From: Pseudoflavonifractor sp050943825
Lineage (GTDB): Bacteria > Bacillota > Clostridia > Oscillospirales > Oscillospiraceae
Assembly: GCF_050943825.1 (NCBI RefSeq)
Contig: NZ_JBMNPX010000001.1
Span: 434,001 to 498,000, forward strand
Length of the DNA stretch: 64,000 nucleotides
Reading direction: 5' to 3'
The notes under the pieces are model-generated. The model did not search any database. It was not told the origin of the DNA and saw nothing but the letters and a program-made list of their open reading frames with translations. Within the stretch, counting starts at the first letter, position 1; every line of letters starts with the position of its first letter. Shown here one piece after another: positions 13,778 through 22,422 of this stretch. Position numbers and translations under genes: made by a program.

Positions 13778-15103
13778 TTAGTTCAGGAAGTCCTTCAGCT
13801 TCTTGCTGCGACTGGGGTGACGCAGCTTTCTGAGGGCCTTAGCCTCAATCTGGCGGATGCGCTCACGGGTCACGTTGAACTCCTTGCCCACCTCTTCCAG
13901 AGTGCGGGTGCGGCCGTCCTCAATGCCGAAGCGCAGCTTGAGCACCTTCTCCTCTCTGGGAGTCAGGGTGCCCAGCACGTCCACCAGCTGCTCCTTGAGC
14001 AGGGTGAAGCTGGCGGCCTCGGAGGGCTCGGAGGCGTCCTCGTCGGGGATGAAGTCGCCCAGGTGGGAGTCCTCCTCCTCGCCGATGGGGGTCTCCAGGC
14101 TGACGGGCTCTTGGGCAATCTTCAGGATCTCCCGCACCTTGTCCACGGGCATGTTCATCTCCTCGGCAATCTCCTCGGGGCTGGGGTCGTGGCCCAGCTC
14201 CTGGAGCAGCTGGCGGGAGACGCGGATGACCTTGTTGATGGTCTCCACCATATGGACGGGGATACGGATGGTACGGGCCTGGTCGGCAATGGCACGGGTG
14301 ATGGCCTGGCGGATCCACCAGGTGGCGTAGGTGGAGAACTTGTAGCCCTTGGTGTAGTCGAACTTCTCCACGGCCTTGATAAGGCCCAGGTTGCCCTCCT
14401 GGATCAGGTCCAGGAACAGCATGCCCCGGCCCACGTACCGCTTGGCAATGGACACCACCAGACGGAGGTTGGCCTCGGCCAGACGCTGCTTGGCGGCCTC
14501 GCCCCGCTTGATGTCCTTCTTCAGGGCCTTCTCCTCCTCAGGAGTGAGGGTGATGGGCTCGCCCCGCTTCTCCGCCTCCTCAATCTCGGCCATCCGTGCC
14601 TTGGCCGCGTCGCCCGCGCCCATGTCCTGGGCCAGCTGGACTTCTTCATCGGGGCTCAGGAGGTTGACCTTGCCGATCTCCTTCAGATACATACGCACCG
14701 GGTCGTCGATGCCGAAGGAGTCCACCAGGGTGTTGGGGTCTACGATCTCCTCCTCGGGGATCTCCTCCAGCTCCTCCATGGGAGGTACAATGTCGGCGTC
14801 CAGCTCGGGCAGGTAGTACTCACTCACCGTCTCGATGCCCAGGTTCTCCAGGACATCGTAGATCTTGTCCATCTGCTCGGACTCCAGCTCCATGCTCTCC
14901 AGGACGTCCATCAGCTCATTGACGGACAGACTACCCTTCTTCTTGCCCTTCTCAAACAGCTCGTTGAGCTTTTCAGATCCCTGGACGCCCTCCACAATCT
15001 TCAGGATCTCAGCCTTGACCTGCTCCATCTTGTCAGCGCCGGTAAGGACAGTCTTTCCTTCCACCATATTGCCCTTGGCGTCGTTCTTCTTTTTCTCGCT
15101 CAT
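13778..15103 (-). CDS. rpoD: Primary sigma factor (sigma-70/SigA)
   Basis: Housekeeping RNA polymerase sigma subunit, 441 aa. Region 1.1-like N-terminus, then an acidic linker, region 1.2 (DPVRMYLKEIGKVNLLS), region 2 (RLVVSIAKRYVGRGMLFLDL then FSTYATWWIRQAI), region 3 (RIPVHMVETINKV) and the region 4 HTH (TLEEVGKEFNVTRERIRQ). The start at 15103 is chosen because GGAGG lies 8 nt upstream; an ATG five codons earlier overlaps this SD. Last gene of the dgt-dnaG-rpoD cluster, the Firmicute version of the macromolecular synthesis operon. Confidence 0.97.
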   Translation of the reverse strand: MSEKKKNDAKGNMVEGKTVLTGADKMEQVKAEILKIVEGVQGSEKLNELFEKGKKKGSLSVNELMDVLESMELESEQMDKIYDVLENLGIETVSEYYLPELDADIVPPMEELEEIPEEEIVDPNTLVDSFGIDDPVRMYLKEIGKVNLLSPDEEVQLAQDMGAGDAAKARMAEIEEAEKRGEPITLTPEEEKALKKDIKRGEAAKQRLAEANLRLVVSIAKRYVGRGMLFLDLIQEGNLGLIKAVEKFDYTKGYKFSTYATWWIRQAITRAIADQARTIRIPVHMVETINKVIRVSRQLLQELGHDPSPEEIAEEMNMPVDKVREILKIAQEPVSLETPIGEEEDSHLGDFIPDEDASEPSEAASFTLLKEQLVDVLGTLTPREEKVLKLRFGIEDGRTRTLEEVGKEFNVTRERIRQIEAKALRKLRHPSRSKKLKDFLN

Positions 15104-15138
15104 GCGGTCATCCTCCATATGCTTTTTCTTTCTGTATC

Positions 15139-16929
15139 TCAGGTATTCTGTCCGTTATACGCCTTTTTCTCCCGGAATTTTTCACGGGCGGCCATAAGCG
15201 GGTCCGCCTGGGTCCCGCCGGAGCGCTTGGCGTACTCGGTGGCGATAATCTCTATGTAATCCGCCAGTGCCTTCTGGCTGTGGGCCAGGGATTCAGGCTG
15301 GTCCAACACGTGCACCAGATGGCTCATCTCATCGGCGGTCAGTTCTCCGGTCAGGGCAGGAAGCTGGGTGCTTCTCCCCTCCTGCCAGCGCTTGCGCAGC
15401 ATGCCGTACACCCGGCCCAGCAGGGGCGAGGAGAACTGCTCCGGCTCCAGGGCGCCCGCGCTCTGGAACAGTCCCGGCTCCAGCAGCATCAGCCGGAGCA
15501 CCCCCTCCTCCGCACGGGCGGAGCGGATGTTCTCATACCGCAGCTCCCGCTCTCTGGGTTGGAGCTGGGCGGCTGGGGTCAGGTCCTTCCGGGTCTGCTT
15601 CTTTTTGGCCTGCCAGGCCCGGTTCTTCCGGTACCGCTCCACCTCTTGGGCGAAGGCGGCGGCTGAAATGCCCCCGGCAGCGGCGGCCTTGTTGCCATAG
15701 ATCTCCCGCTCAATGGGGCTCTGCAAAGACGCCACCGTCTCCACCGCCTCCCGGAGGAAAGCCATGCGCCCCTCCTCGTCGGCCAGGCTGTGCTTCTGGA
15801 GCAGGGACTCCAGCCGGTAGTCATTCTGCCCTGCGCTGCCATTGAGGCACTTCTCAAAGGCAGCCGCGCCGAAGCGCTTGATGAAGTCGTCCGGGTCCTG
15901 CTTGAGGGGCTTGCCCTCGCTGTCGTAGGCGTTGGGCAGCTGGAGCACCCGGACATTCAAATCCGCGTTCTTCAGGATGCCCAGCACCCGGTCGGTGGAC
16001 TTTTTGCCCGCCGGGTCGTTGTCGTAGCAGAGCACCAGCTCCTTGGTGTACCGGGCCAGGATGCGGGCGTGCTCCTCGGTGAGGGCGGTACCCATGGTGG
16101 CCACCACGTTGTCAAACCCGGCCTGATGAAGGGTGATGACGTCGATATTTCCCTCCACCAGAATCAGATTGGGCCGCTTGGTGTTCTTGGCGAAGTTGAG
16201 GGCGTAGATGAGCCGTCCCTTCTTGAACACCACGGTCTCCGGGGTGTTGAGGTACTTGGCTCCCTCCTCCCCCGGCAGGATGCGGCTGGTAAATCCGGCC
16301 ACATCCCCCCGCACGTCGATGACGGGGAGCATGAGCCGGGCGCGGAACTTGTCGTAAATGCCGCCGTTCTTGCCCGCCACCGCCAGGCCCGCGTCGATGA
16401 GCTCCATCTTGCTGTACCCCTTGGCGGTGAGGGCTTTGGTGAGGGCATCCCACTGGTCGGGGGCGGCGCCCAGACCGAAGCGGGTGGCCGTCCGGGGTGA
16501 AATCTGCCGCTGGGCGATGTACTCCCGCACCCGCTGGCCCCCGGGACCCTTCAGATAGTCGTGGTAGAACCGGGCGGCGTCCTTGTTGGCCTCCAGGGCC
16601 CTGGCACGCTTTTTCCGCCCGGCGTCGTCGCTGCCCGTGTCGGGCACCTCCAGCCCTGCCCGCTTGGCCAGGAACCGCACCGCGTCGGGAAAGGAGAGGT
16701 TCTCTATCTCCATGATAAAGGAGATGACCCCGCCGCCCTTGCCGCAGCCGAAGCAGTGGTAGATCTGCTTGTCCTGATTGACGGAAAAGGAGGGTGTTTT
16801 CTCGTTGTGGAAGGGGCACAGCCCCCACAGGTTGCTCCCCTTTTTATTCAGGGTCACGTAGGAGGACACCACGTCGGAGATTTCGCTCCGGGCCACCAGC
16901 TCGTCAATGAATTGTTCCGGAATCGGCAC
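15139..16929 (-). CDS. dnaG: DNA primase
   Basis: Synthesises RNA primers for replication. The CHC2 zinc finger has C38, H41, C59 and C62 (GLCPFHNEKTPSF, YHCFGCGKGG). The RNA-polymerase domain follows, and the TOPRIM fold shows LVEGNIDVITLHQAG with the acidic pair in VLCYDNDPAGKKS. The C-terminal DnaB-interacting domain runs from about residue 455. At 596 aa it is a normal length. It sits 35 bp upstream of rpoD and 58 bp downstream of dgt, all on one strand. Confidence 0.97.
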   Translation of the reverse strand: MPIPEQFIDELVARSEISDVVSSYVTLNKKGSNLWGLCPFHNEKTPSFSVNQDKQIYHCFGCGKGGGVISFIMEIENLSFPDAVRFLAKRAGLEVPDTGSDDAGRKKRARALEANKDAARFYHDYLKGPGGQRVREYIAQRQISPRTATRFGLGAAPDQWDALTKALTAKGYSKMELIDAGLAVAGKNGGIYDKFRARLMLPVIDVRGDVAGFTSRILPGEEGAKYLNTPETVVFKKGRLIYALNFAKNTKRPNLILVEGNIDVITLHQAGFDNVVATMGTALTEEHARILARYTKELVLCYDNDPAGKKSTDRVLGILKNADLNVRVLQLPNAYDSEGKPLKQDPDDFIKRFGAAAFEKCLNGSAGQNDYRLESLLQKHSLADEEGRMAFLREAVETVASLQSPIEREIYGNKAAAAGGISAAAFAQEVERYRKNRAWQAKKKQTRKDLTPAAQLQPRERELRYENIRSARAEEGVLRLMLLEPGLFQSAGALEPEQFSSPLLGRVYGMLRKRWQEGRSTQLPALTGELTADEMSHLVHVLDQPESLAHSQKALADYIEIIATEYAKRSGGTQADPLMAAREKFREKKAYNGQNT

Positions 16930-16987
16930 GGTAGCCCTCCTTTCCCCTATGATTGCCAGAGTTTTCTGCTGTCATACGGAATCTGCC

Positions 16988-17992
16988 CTATTTCACGCTC
17001 CAGGACGCCGGGATAAACAGCGCCCCGAACTTCTCCACGGCGTACTTGTCGGTCATACCCGATATGTAATCGCAGACGCCCCTCTCCACGCCCTCCTTCA
17101 CCCGGATGTCCTGATACTCCGCCGGCAGCTCATCCGGCTGTCGGACATAGTACTCAAACATCCGCCGGAGCATGTCCTGGGCCTTGGTCTCCTCCCCCTT
17201 GGCACGGGGGTTGGTGTACACAGAGTCGAACATGAAAGCACGCAGCTCCGCCATGGCCTCGCCGCAGGCGGGAGACTGGACAATCTCATTCTTCCCCATA
17301 CTTTGGGCAATCACGTCGGTGGTCAGGGTGTTGATGCGCTCAGAGTGGGTAAACCCCAGCACCTGGGAGATGTGGATGGGGATATCGGTGGGGAAGATAA
17401 TCTGTCCCCGCATGGCGTCGTCAATGTCGTGGTTGATGTAGGCAATCTTGTCGGCCAGGCGGATGATCCGCCCCTCCAGGGTCTCGGCCCGGTCGGGGCC
17501 GGTGTGGCACAGGATGGCCCGGCGCACCTCCCAGGTCAGGTTCAGCCCCTCGCCGTCCTTCTCCAGCACGTCCACCACCCGGAGGGACTGGACATTGTGC
17601 TCAAAGCCGCCGGGCATCAGCTCGTTGAGGGCCCGCTCCCCGGCGTGGCCGAAGGGGGTGTGGCCCAGGTCATGGCCAAAGGCGGCCGCCTCGGTCAAAT
17701 CCTCGTTGAGCCGCAGGCCCCGGGCGATGGTCCGGGCAATCCGGGCCACCTCGATGGTGTGGGTCATACGGGTGCGGTAGTGGTCTCCCTCGGGCTGGAG
17801 GAAAACCTGGGTCTTGTGCATCAGACGCCGGAAGGCCTTGGAGTGGACAATCCGGTCCATATCCCGCTGGAAGCAGGTGCGGATGGGGCACTCCTCAATG
17901 GGCCGTGCCCGTCCTCTGGACTCCGCCGCCAGACAGGCGTGGGGCGAGAGGAACTGACGCTCCATGGCCTCGGTCTGTTCTCTTACCGTCAT
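16988..17992 (-). CDS. dgt: dGTP triphosphohydrolase-like HD-domain protein
   Basis: Hydrolyses dGTP (or other dNTPs) to the nucleoside and triphosphate. The 334-aa HD-superfamily protein has the metal ligands in RMTHTIEVARI and AAAFGHDLGHTPFGHAGE, and the short form typical of Firmicutes. The ATG at 17992 has GGAGG 8 nt upstream, whereas the ATG six codons earlier lies before that SD. First gene of the dnaG-rpoD cluster. A link between dNTP pool control and replication is the usual interpretation. Confidence 0.92.
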   Translation of the reverse strand: MTVREQTEAMERQFLSPHACLAAESRGRARPIEECPIRTCFQRDMDRIVHSKAFRRLMHKTQVFLQPEGDHYRTRMTHTIEVARIARTIARGLRLNEDLTEAAAFGHDLGHTPFGHAGERALNELMPGGFEHNVQSLRVVDVLEKDGEGLNLTWEVRRAILCHTGPDRAETLEGRIIRLADKIAYINHDIDDAMRGQIIFPTDIPIHISQVLGFTHSERINTLTTDVIAQSMGKNEIVQSPACGEAMAELRAFMFDSVYTNPRAKGEETKAQDMLRRMFEYYVRQPDELPAEYQDIRVKEGVERGVCDYISGMTDKYAVEKFGALFIPASWSVK

Positions 17993-18028
17993 AGCCGCCG
18001 CCTCCTTCATCCGCCGATGAATTCTGCC

Positions 18029-18056
18029 TGTATACTGTATACGCCGTTCCTTTCAA
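18029..18056 (-). promoter_or_regulatory. Candidate dgt-dnaG-rpoD promoter
   Basis: TTGAAA (18051-18056), 16-bp spacer, TATACA (18029-18034), within a palindromic GTATACAGTATAC stretch. The hexamers are good but the spacing is 1 bp short. Confidence 0.5.
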
Positions 18057-18076
18057 AAACCCTTCAAAAAAACAAA

Positions 18077-18118
18077 AAAATTTTTCTTCCTCCCCAGGCT
18101 CTTTCTGCCGGGCAGAAA
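18077..18118 (-). terminator. Possible terminator of the hflX-yigZ operon
   Basis: Perfect hairpin TTTCTGCC...GGCAGAAA (18102-18118), with a T-rich stretch about 20 nt further on the minus strand. Other GC hairpins lie between it and the yigZ stop. The distance to the T-run makes it weak. Confidence 0.4.
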
Positions 18119-18168
18119 TCGGGGCCTGTCCTGCCGGAAACCGGCGGGGCAAGCCCCGGTATGTCCTG

Positions 18169-18801
18169 TTATCGGGCCATGGGCACGGCCTTGAAAGCCT
18201 CGCCCAGAATCTGTACCGCCGTACCGCCGGCAGTCAGCTCGGTCATGCGGGCGGAGAAGGCCTCCACCTGCCCCTCGGGCAGCAGGGCGTGGACGGTCAC
18301 GTCGGCGGCGTACTCGGTCTCCCCCAGCACGCCCCCGTGGGCCTCCACCTCCAGCCGCACCCGGTCAAAGAAGGAGTAGGGGCAGGGCACCGCTGCCTCC
18401 ACCCAGCGGCGCACCACGGAGATGCCGGCTGCGTCCAGGGCGTCCTTGGCGCTCTGGGTATAGGCCCGTACCAGTCCGCCCGCACCCAGCAGCACGCCGC
18501 CGAAGTACCGGGTCACCACGCACACCACGTTGGTGACCTCCTCCCGCTGGAACACGTTGAGCATGGGCTGTCCCGCCGTGCCCTGGGGCTCTCCGTCGTC
18601 GGAGTACCGCTCCACGCCCCCGTCCCGCAGACGGTAGCACCAGCAGTTGTGCCGGGCGTCGTAGTGCTTCTTCTTCACCTGCTCCACAAAGGCCCGTGCC
18701 TCTTCCTCGGTCTCCACCGGCTTTACCTGCCCGATAAACCGGGACCGCTTCTCCACCAGCTCCGCCTCGGCGGGTGCGGTGGGAATGAAATATTCCGTCA
18801 T
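18169..18801 (-). CDS. yigZ: YigZ/IMPACT family protein
   Basis: A 210-aa protein of the UPF0029/IMPACT family. The N-terminal domain shows the signature KKHYDARHNCWCYRL and RYSDDGEPQGTAGQPM, then VVTRYFGGVLLGAGGLVRAY. The C-terminal DUF1949 ferredoxin-like domain starts near residue 135. The family is linked to translation or ribosome-associated regulation, but no biochemical role is firm. It overlaps the upstream GNAT gene by 4 bp (ATGA), so it is translationally coupled and last in an hflX-AAA-GNAT-yigZ operon. Confidence 0.93.
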   Translation of the reverse strand: MTEYFIPTAPAEAELVEKRSRFIGQVKPVETEEEARAFVEQVKKKHYDARHNCWCYRLRDGGVERYSDDGEPQGTAGQPMLNVFQREEVTNVVCVVTRYFGGVLLGAGGLVRAYTQSAKDALDAAGISVVRRWVEAAVPCPYSFFDRVRLEVEAHGGVLGETEYAADVTVHALLPEGQVEAFSARMTELTAGGTAVQILGEAFKAVPMAR

Positions 18802-19331
18802 CTCGCCTGCCACTCCTCTTTTGTCAGGGCGTAGTGGAGCTCGGTGCGCTCCTCTCCCATCAGCTCCACCCAGGTCCGGTCGGTCAGCCGCCAGCGGAAA
18901 CCGCACTTCTCAACCACCCGGCGGGACCTGTCATTGAAGTCGTAGTGCCCGCACCAGATGGTGCGCAGGTCCAGCTCCTCAAAGCCGTACCGCAGCAGCT
19001 CCTCCACCGCCTCAGGCATCAACCCCCTGCCCCAGCAGCCGGGGTGGAGGGCGTAGCCAATCTCATCGTCCGGGCCGGGCAGCTCGGTGCGGTGCCGGCC
19101 CACAAACCCGGCGGAGCCCACCACGCGGCCGGTCTCCTTCAGCACCACCGCCGCCGTGCCCGGCGCGGCAAACACGGTTCGGATAATCTCCAAGCTCTCC
19201 GCCGGGCTCTTATGAGGCGGCCAGCCCGCTGCCGGGCCTACCCGGGGGTCCCTGGCGTAATCAAAGACATCCGCCGCGTCGCTGTCACGGAAGGGCCGCA
19301 GAATCAGCCGCCGGGTCTCAAGCTGTCTCAT
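18798..19331 (-). CDS. GNAT-family N-acetyltransferase (RimJ/RimL type)
   Basis: A 177-aa acetyl-CoA-dependent acetyltransferase. It begins LETRRLILRPFRDSDAADVF, the RimJ/RimL-like start. The acetyl-CoA loop is GYALHPGCWGRGLMPEA and the C-terminal FNDRSRRVVEKCGF segment is typical. The acceptor (ribosomal protein N-terminus, antibiotic or small molecule) cannot be told. The gene overlaps both neighbours by 4 bp, showing tight coupling with an AAA ATPase and YigZ. Confidence 0.88.
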   Translation of the reverse strand: MRQLETRRLILRPFRDSDAADVFDYARDPRVGPAAGWPPHKSPAESLEIIRTVFAAPGTAAVVLKETGRVVGSAGFVGRHRTELPGPDDEIGYALHPGCWGRGLMPEAVEELLRYGFEELDLRTIWCGHYDFNDRSRRVVEKCGFRWRLTDRTWVELMGEERTELHYALTKEEWQAR

Positions 19332-20098
19332 TTCTCTCCCTCCTCCTGCGCCAGGAGAATGTCCAGCATCCGCTCCGGCGCATTGAGAAATTCTCTGGTA
19401 ATCCGGTAGTGCTCCGTGTCCCGGTAGTCCACCCGCTCCACCCCGTCCGGACCGTCAAACCGCAGGATATCCGCCTGGGGATAGGCCATCAGGATGGGGG
19501 AATGGGTGGCGATGAGCAGCTGGCCGCCCCGGGACACCAGGTCGTGCATCAGCGTCAGAAAGGAGAGCTGCCGCATGGGCGACAGGGCGGACTCCGGCTC
19601 GTCCAGCAGGTAGAGCCCCCTTCCCCAGAAGCGGTTCTTGGCCAAGGCCAGCAGGCTCTCCCCGTGGGACTGGCCGTGGAGGGATTTCCCGCCCACATAC
19701 TGGAGATAGGACGGCGTCAGGGGGTCGTCCTCCATCTCGTCCACATAGCTGGCCATGTTGTACAGGCTCTCCGCCCGGAGAAAATACCCATCCTCGGGGA
19801 TTTCCGGGCTGCGCACCAGCCGCAGGGCCCTGTACAGGCCGGAATGGGTATCCCGGCTGGCAAAGCGGAAATTGCGGGAACCGCCCTCCGGGTTGAAGCC
19901 CCAAGCTACGGCGATGGCCTCCAGCAGCGTGGACTTGCCGCTGCCGTTCTCCCCCACGAAAAAGGTGACGGGTCGGCGGAACTCCAGCCGCTTCAGCCGG
20001 GCGATGGCCGGGATGCAAAAGGCGTAGTCCTCCACTTCCCCCTCCACAGAACGCTTCTCCACGCCCCGCAGGTACAGCACGCCCTTTCCCGCTTCCAT
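19328..20098 (-). CDS. AAA-family ATPase (SMC/ABC-like, RecF-type)
   Basis: A 256-aa single-domain ATPase with Walker A GENGSGKST (49-57), a signature-like SHGESLLAL and Walker B YLLDEPESALSP followed by the switch histidine in LIATHSPIL. The family (AAA_21/AAA_23-like) is common in bacteria with unknown function. It has no TM segment, no nuclease domain and no partner TOPRIM gene, so an OLD- or Gabija-like defence role is not supported. It sits 4 bp after hflX. Confidence 0.85.
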   Translation of the reverse strand: MEAGKGVLYLRGVEKRSVEGEVEDYAFCIPAIARLKRLEFRRPVTFFVGENGSGKSTLLEAIAVAWGFNPEGGSRNFRFASRDTHSGLYRALRLVRSPEIPEDGYFLRAESLYNMASYVDEMEDDPLTPSYLQYVGGKSLHGQSHGESLLALAKNRFWGRGLYLLDEPESALSPMRQLSFLTLMHDLVSRGGQLLIATHSPILMAYPQADILRFDGPDGVERVDYRDTEHYRITREFLNAPERMLDILLAQEEGEK

Positions 20099-20102
20099 AT
20101 GC

Positions 20103-21395
<1,293 letters not shown>

Positions 21396-21435
21396 AGAAC
21401 CTCCGCCGCCGGAACGTCAGTCCGGCGTTTTTCTC

Positions 21436-21942
21436 TTATTCCCGCACCAGGCACTCCACGATCTCACCCACATAGGTGACGTGGAAATCCCCGCCGGGGT
21501 AGTTCTTCTCAATCAGGCTCTTGTCCAGGAAGCAGCTCTCGTCCATGGCCTGGCGGAACAGCTTCCGGCACACCAGCACCAGCTCAGCCTGCTCAAAATA
21601 GGGGGCGCTGCCCTCGCCGGCGGCCACGGTGAAGCCGCACTCGGCCACCTTGTCCACCTCACGGCCGCTCTTGCTGCCGCACAGGGCCAGCGCCTTGCGA
21701 TACTCCTCGCCGAAGAAGGCCAGGGTGAAGTACTCCTCCCGGTCCACAAACTCCTTGGTGTACCGCTGGGGCCGGATGTAACAGGTGGCCACGCACTTGT
21801 TCCAGAGAATCCCCAGGCCGCCCCAGCTGGCGGTCATGGTGTTGCAGCGCTCGGGCGTACCGGCGGTGATGAGCATCCACTGGTCATGGATCATGGAGAA
21901 CACGTTCTTGTCCAGGGTCTTGGGGTCAATCTTCTTAAACAT
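21436..21942 (-). CDS. Flavin reductase-like FMN-binding protein
   Basis: A 168-aa split-barrel flavoprotein of the flavin reductase family. The family core is visible in WMLITAGTPERCNTMTASWG, CYIRPQRYTKEFVDREEYFT and the C-terminal GDFHVTYVGEIVEC. Members reduce FMN/FAD with NAD(P)H or act as small electron carriers. It is not next to an obvious oxygenase partner; in anaerobes such proteins are often orphan. It has its own promoter and lies 40 bp before hflX, so read-through into hflX is possible. Confidence 0.85.
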   Translation of the reverse strand: MFKKIDPKTLDKNVFSMIHDQWMLITAGTPERCNTMTASWGGLGILWNKCVATCYIRPQRYTKEFVDREEYFTLAFFGEEYRKALALCGSKSGREVDKVAECGFTVAAGEGSAPYFEQAELVLVCRKLFRQAMDESCFLDKSLIEKNYPGGDFHVTYVGEIVECLVRE

Positions 21943-21975
21943 GCGGTTCCCTCCTGTTATTTATCATGCGCTTTT

Positions 21976-22004
21976 ATTCTATGCGGAACCATGCCCGCTG
22001 TCTA
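21976..22004 (-). promoter_or_regulatory. Promoter of the flavin reductase gene
   Basis: TAGACA (21999-22004), 17-bp spacer, TAGAAT (21976-21981). Confidence 0.65.
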
Positions 22005-22024
22005 CAAATATCCGGTCAGGATAC

Positions 22025-22054
22025 AAAAAAGCCCGTACCGGTACCGGTACGGGC
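22025..22054 (-). terminator. rpmE terminator
   Basis: The 24-bp stretch GCCCGTACCGGTACCGGTAC plus GGGC (22031-22054) is a perfect palindrome, followed on the minus strand by six Ts (22025-22030). Confidence 0.92.
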
Positions 22055-22072
22055 TCTTTGACCAAATCCAGC

Positions 22073-22276
22073 TTACTTGTCCAGGCCGAACTTCTTGTTG
22101 AAGCGGCTGACACGTCCGCCAGTATCCACCATCTTCTGCTTGCCGGTGAAAAAGGGGTGGCACTTGGAGCAGACTTCGACGCGGATGTCCTGCTTCGTGG
22201 AGCCGGTCTCAATCACGTTGCCGCAGGCGCACTTGATGGTAGTCTGCTGATAGTTGGGATGGATGCCTTCCTTCAT
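22073..22276 (-). CDS. rpmE: 50S ribosomal protein L31 (zinc-binding form)
   Basis: A 67-aa large-subunit protein. The four cysteines C16, C18, C36 and C39 mark the zinc-containing C+ paralogue, so it needs no zinc-starvation replacement role. It has its own promoter and terminator and is monocistronic. Confidence 0.97.
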   Translation of the reverse strand: MKEGIHPNYQQTTIKCACGNVIETGSTKQDIRVEVCSKCHPFFTGKQKMVDTGGRVSRFNKKFGLDK

Positions 22277-22341
22277 GCTGGTTCACCTCTTTCTCTTCGG
22301 AGGATAGGCGCAAGGACACACGTCCTCACAACGCATTTGAT

Positions 22342-22370
22342 ATCATAGCACTCTTCTTCAGAAAATGCAA
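22342..22370 (-). promoter_or_regulatory. rpmE: rpmE promoter
   Basis: TTGCAT (22365-22370), 17-bp spacer, TATGAT (22342-22347); about 65 bp before the start codon. Confidence 0.75.
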
Positions 22371-22422
22371 CTATTTTTTTCAAATTTATCATTTCTTTTT
22401 TCCAGGGACAGAAGGTGCACGA

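Noticed and set aside
12647..15259. Plus-strand open frame of about 870 codons through the DMT gene and opposite rpoD.
   Set aside because: It crosses the bidirectional terminator and lies in other frames of two clear genes; low-complexity, non-homologous sequence.
19328..20098. AAA ATPase as part of an anti-phage defence system.
   Set aside because: No TOPRIM, nuclease, RT, TIR or helicase partner is adjacent; neighbours are hflX, GNAT and yigZ.
22031..22054. Perfect palindrome GCCCGTACCGGTAC... as a protein-binding site.
   Set aside because: It sits directly after rpmE with a T6 tail, so a terminator explains it.
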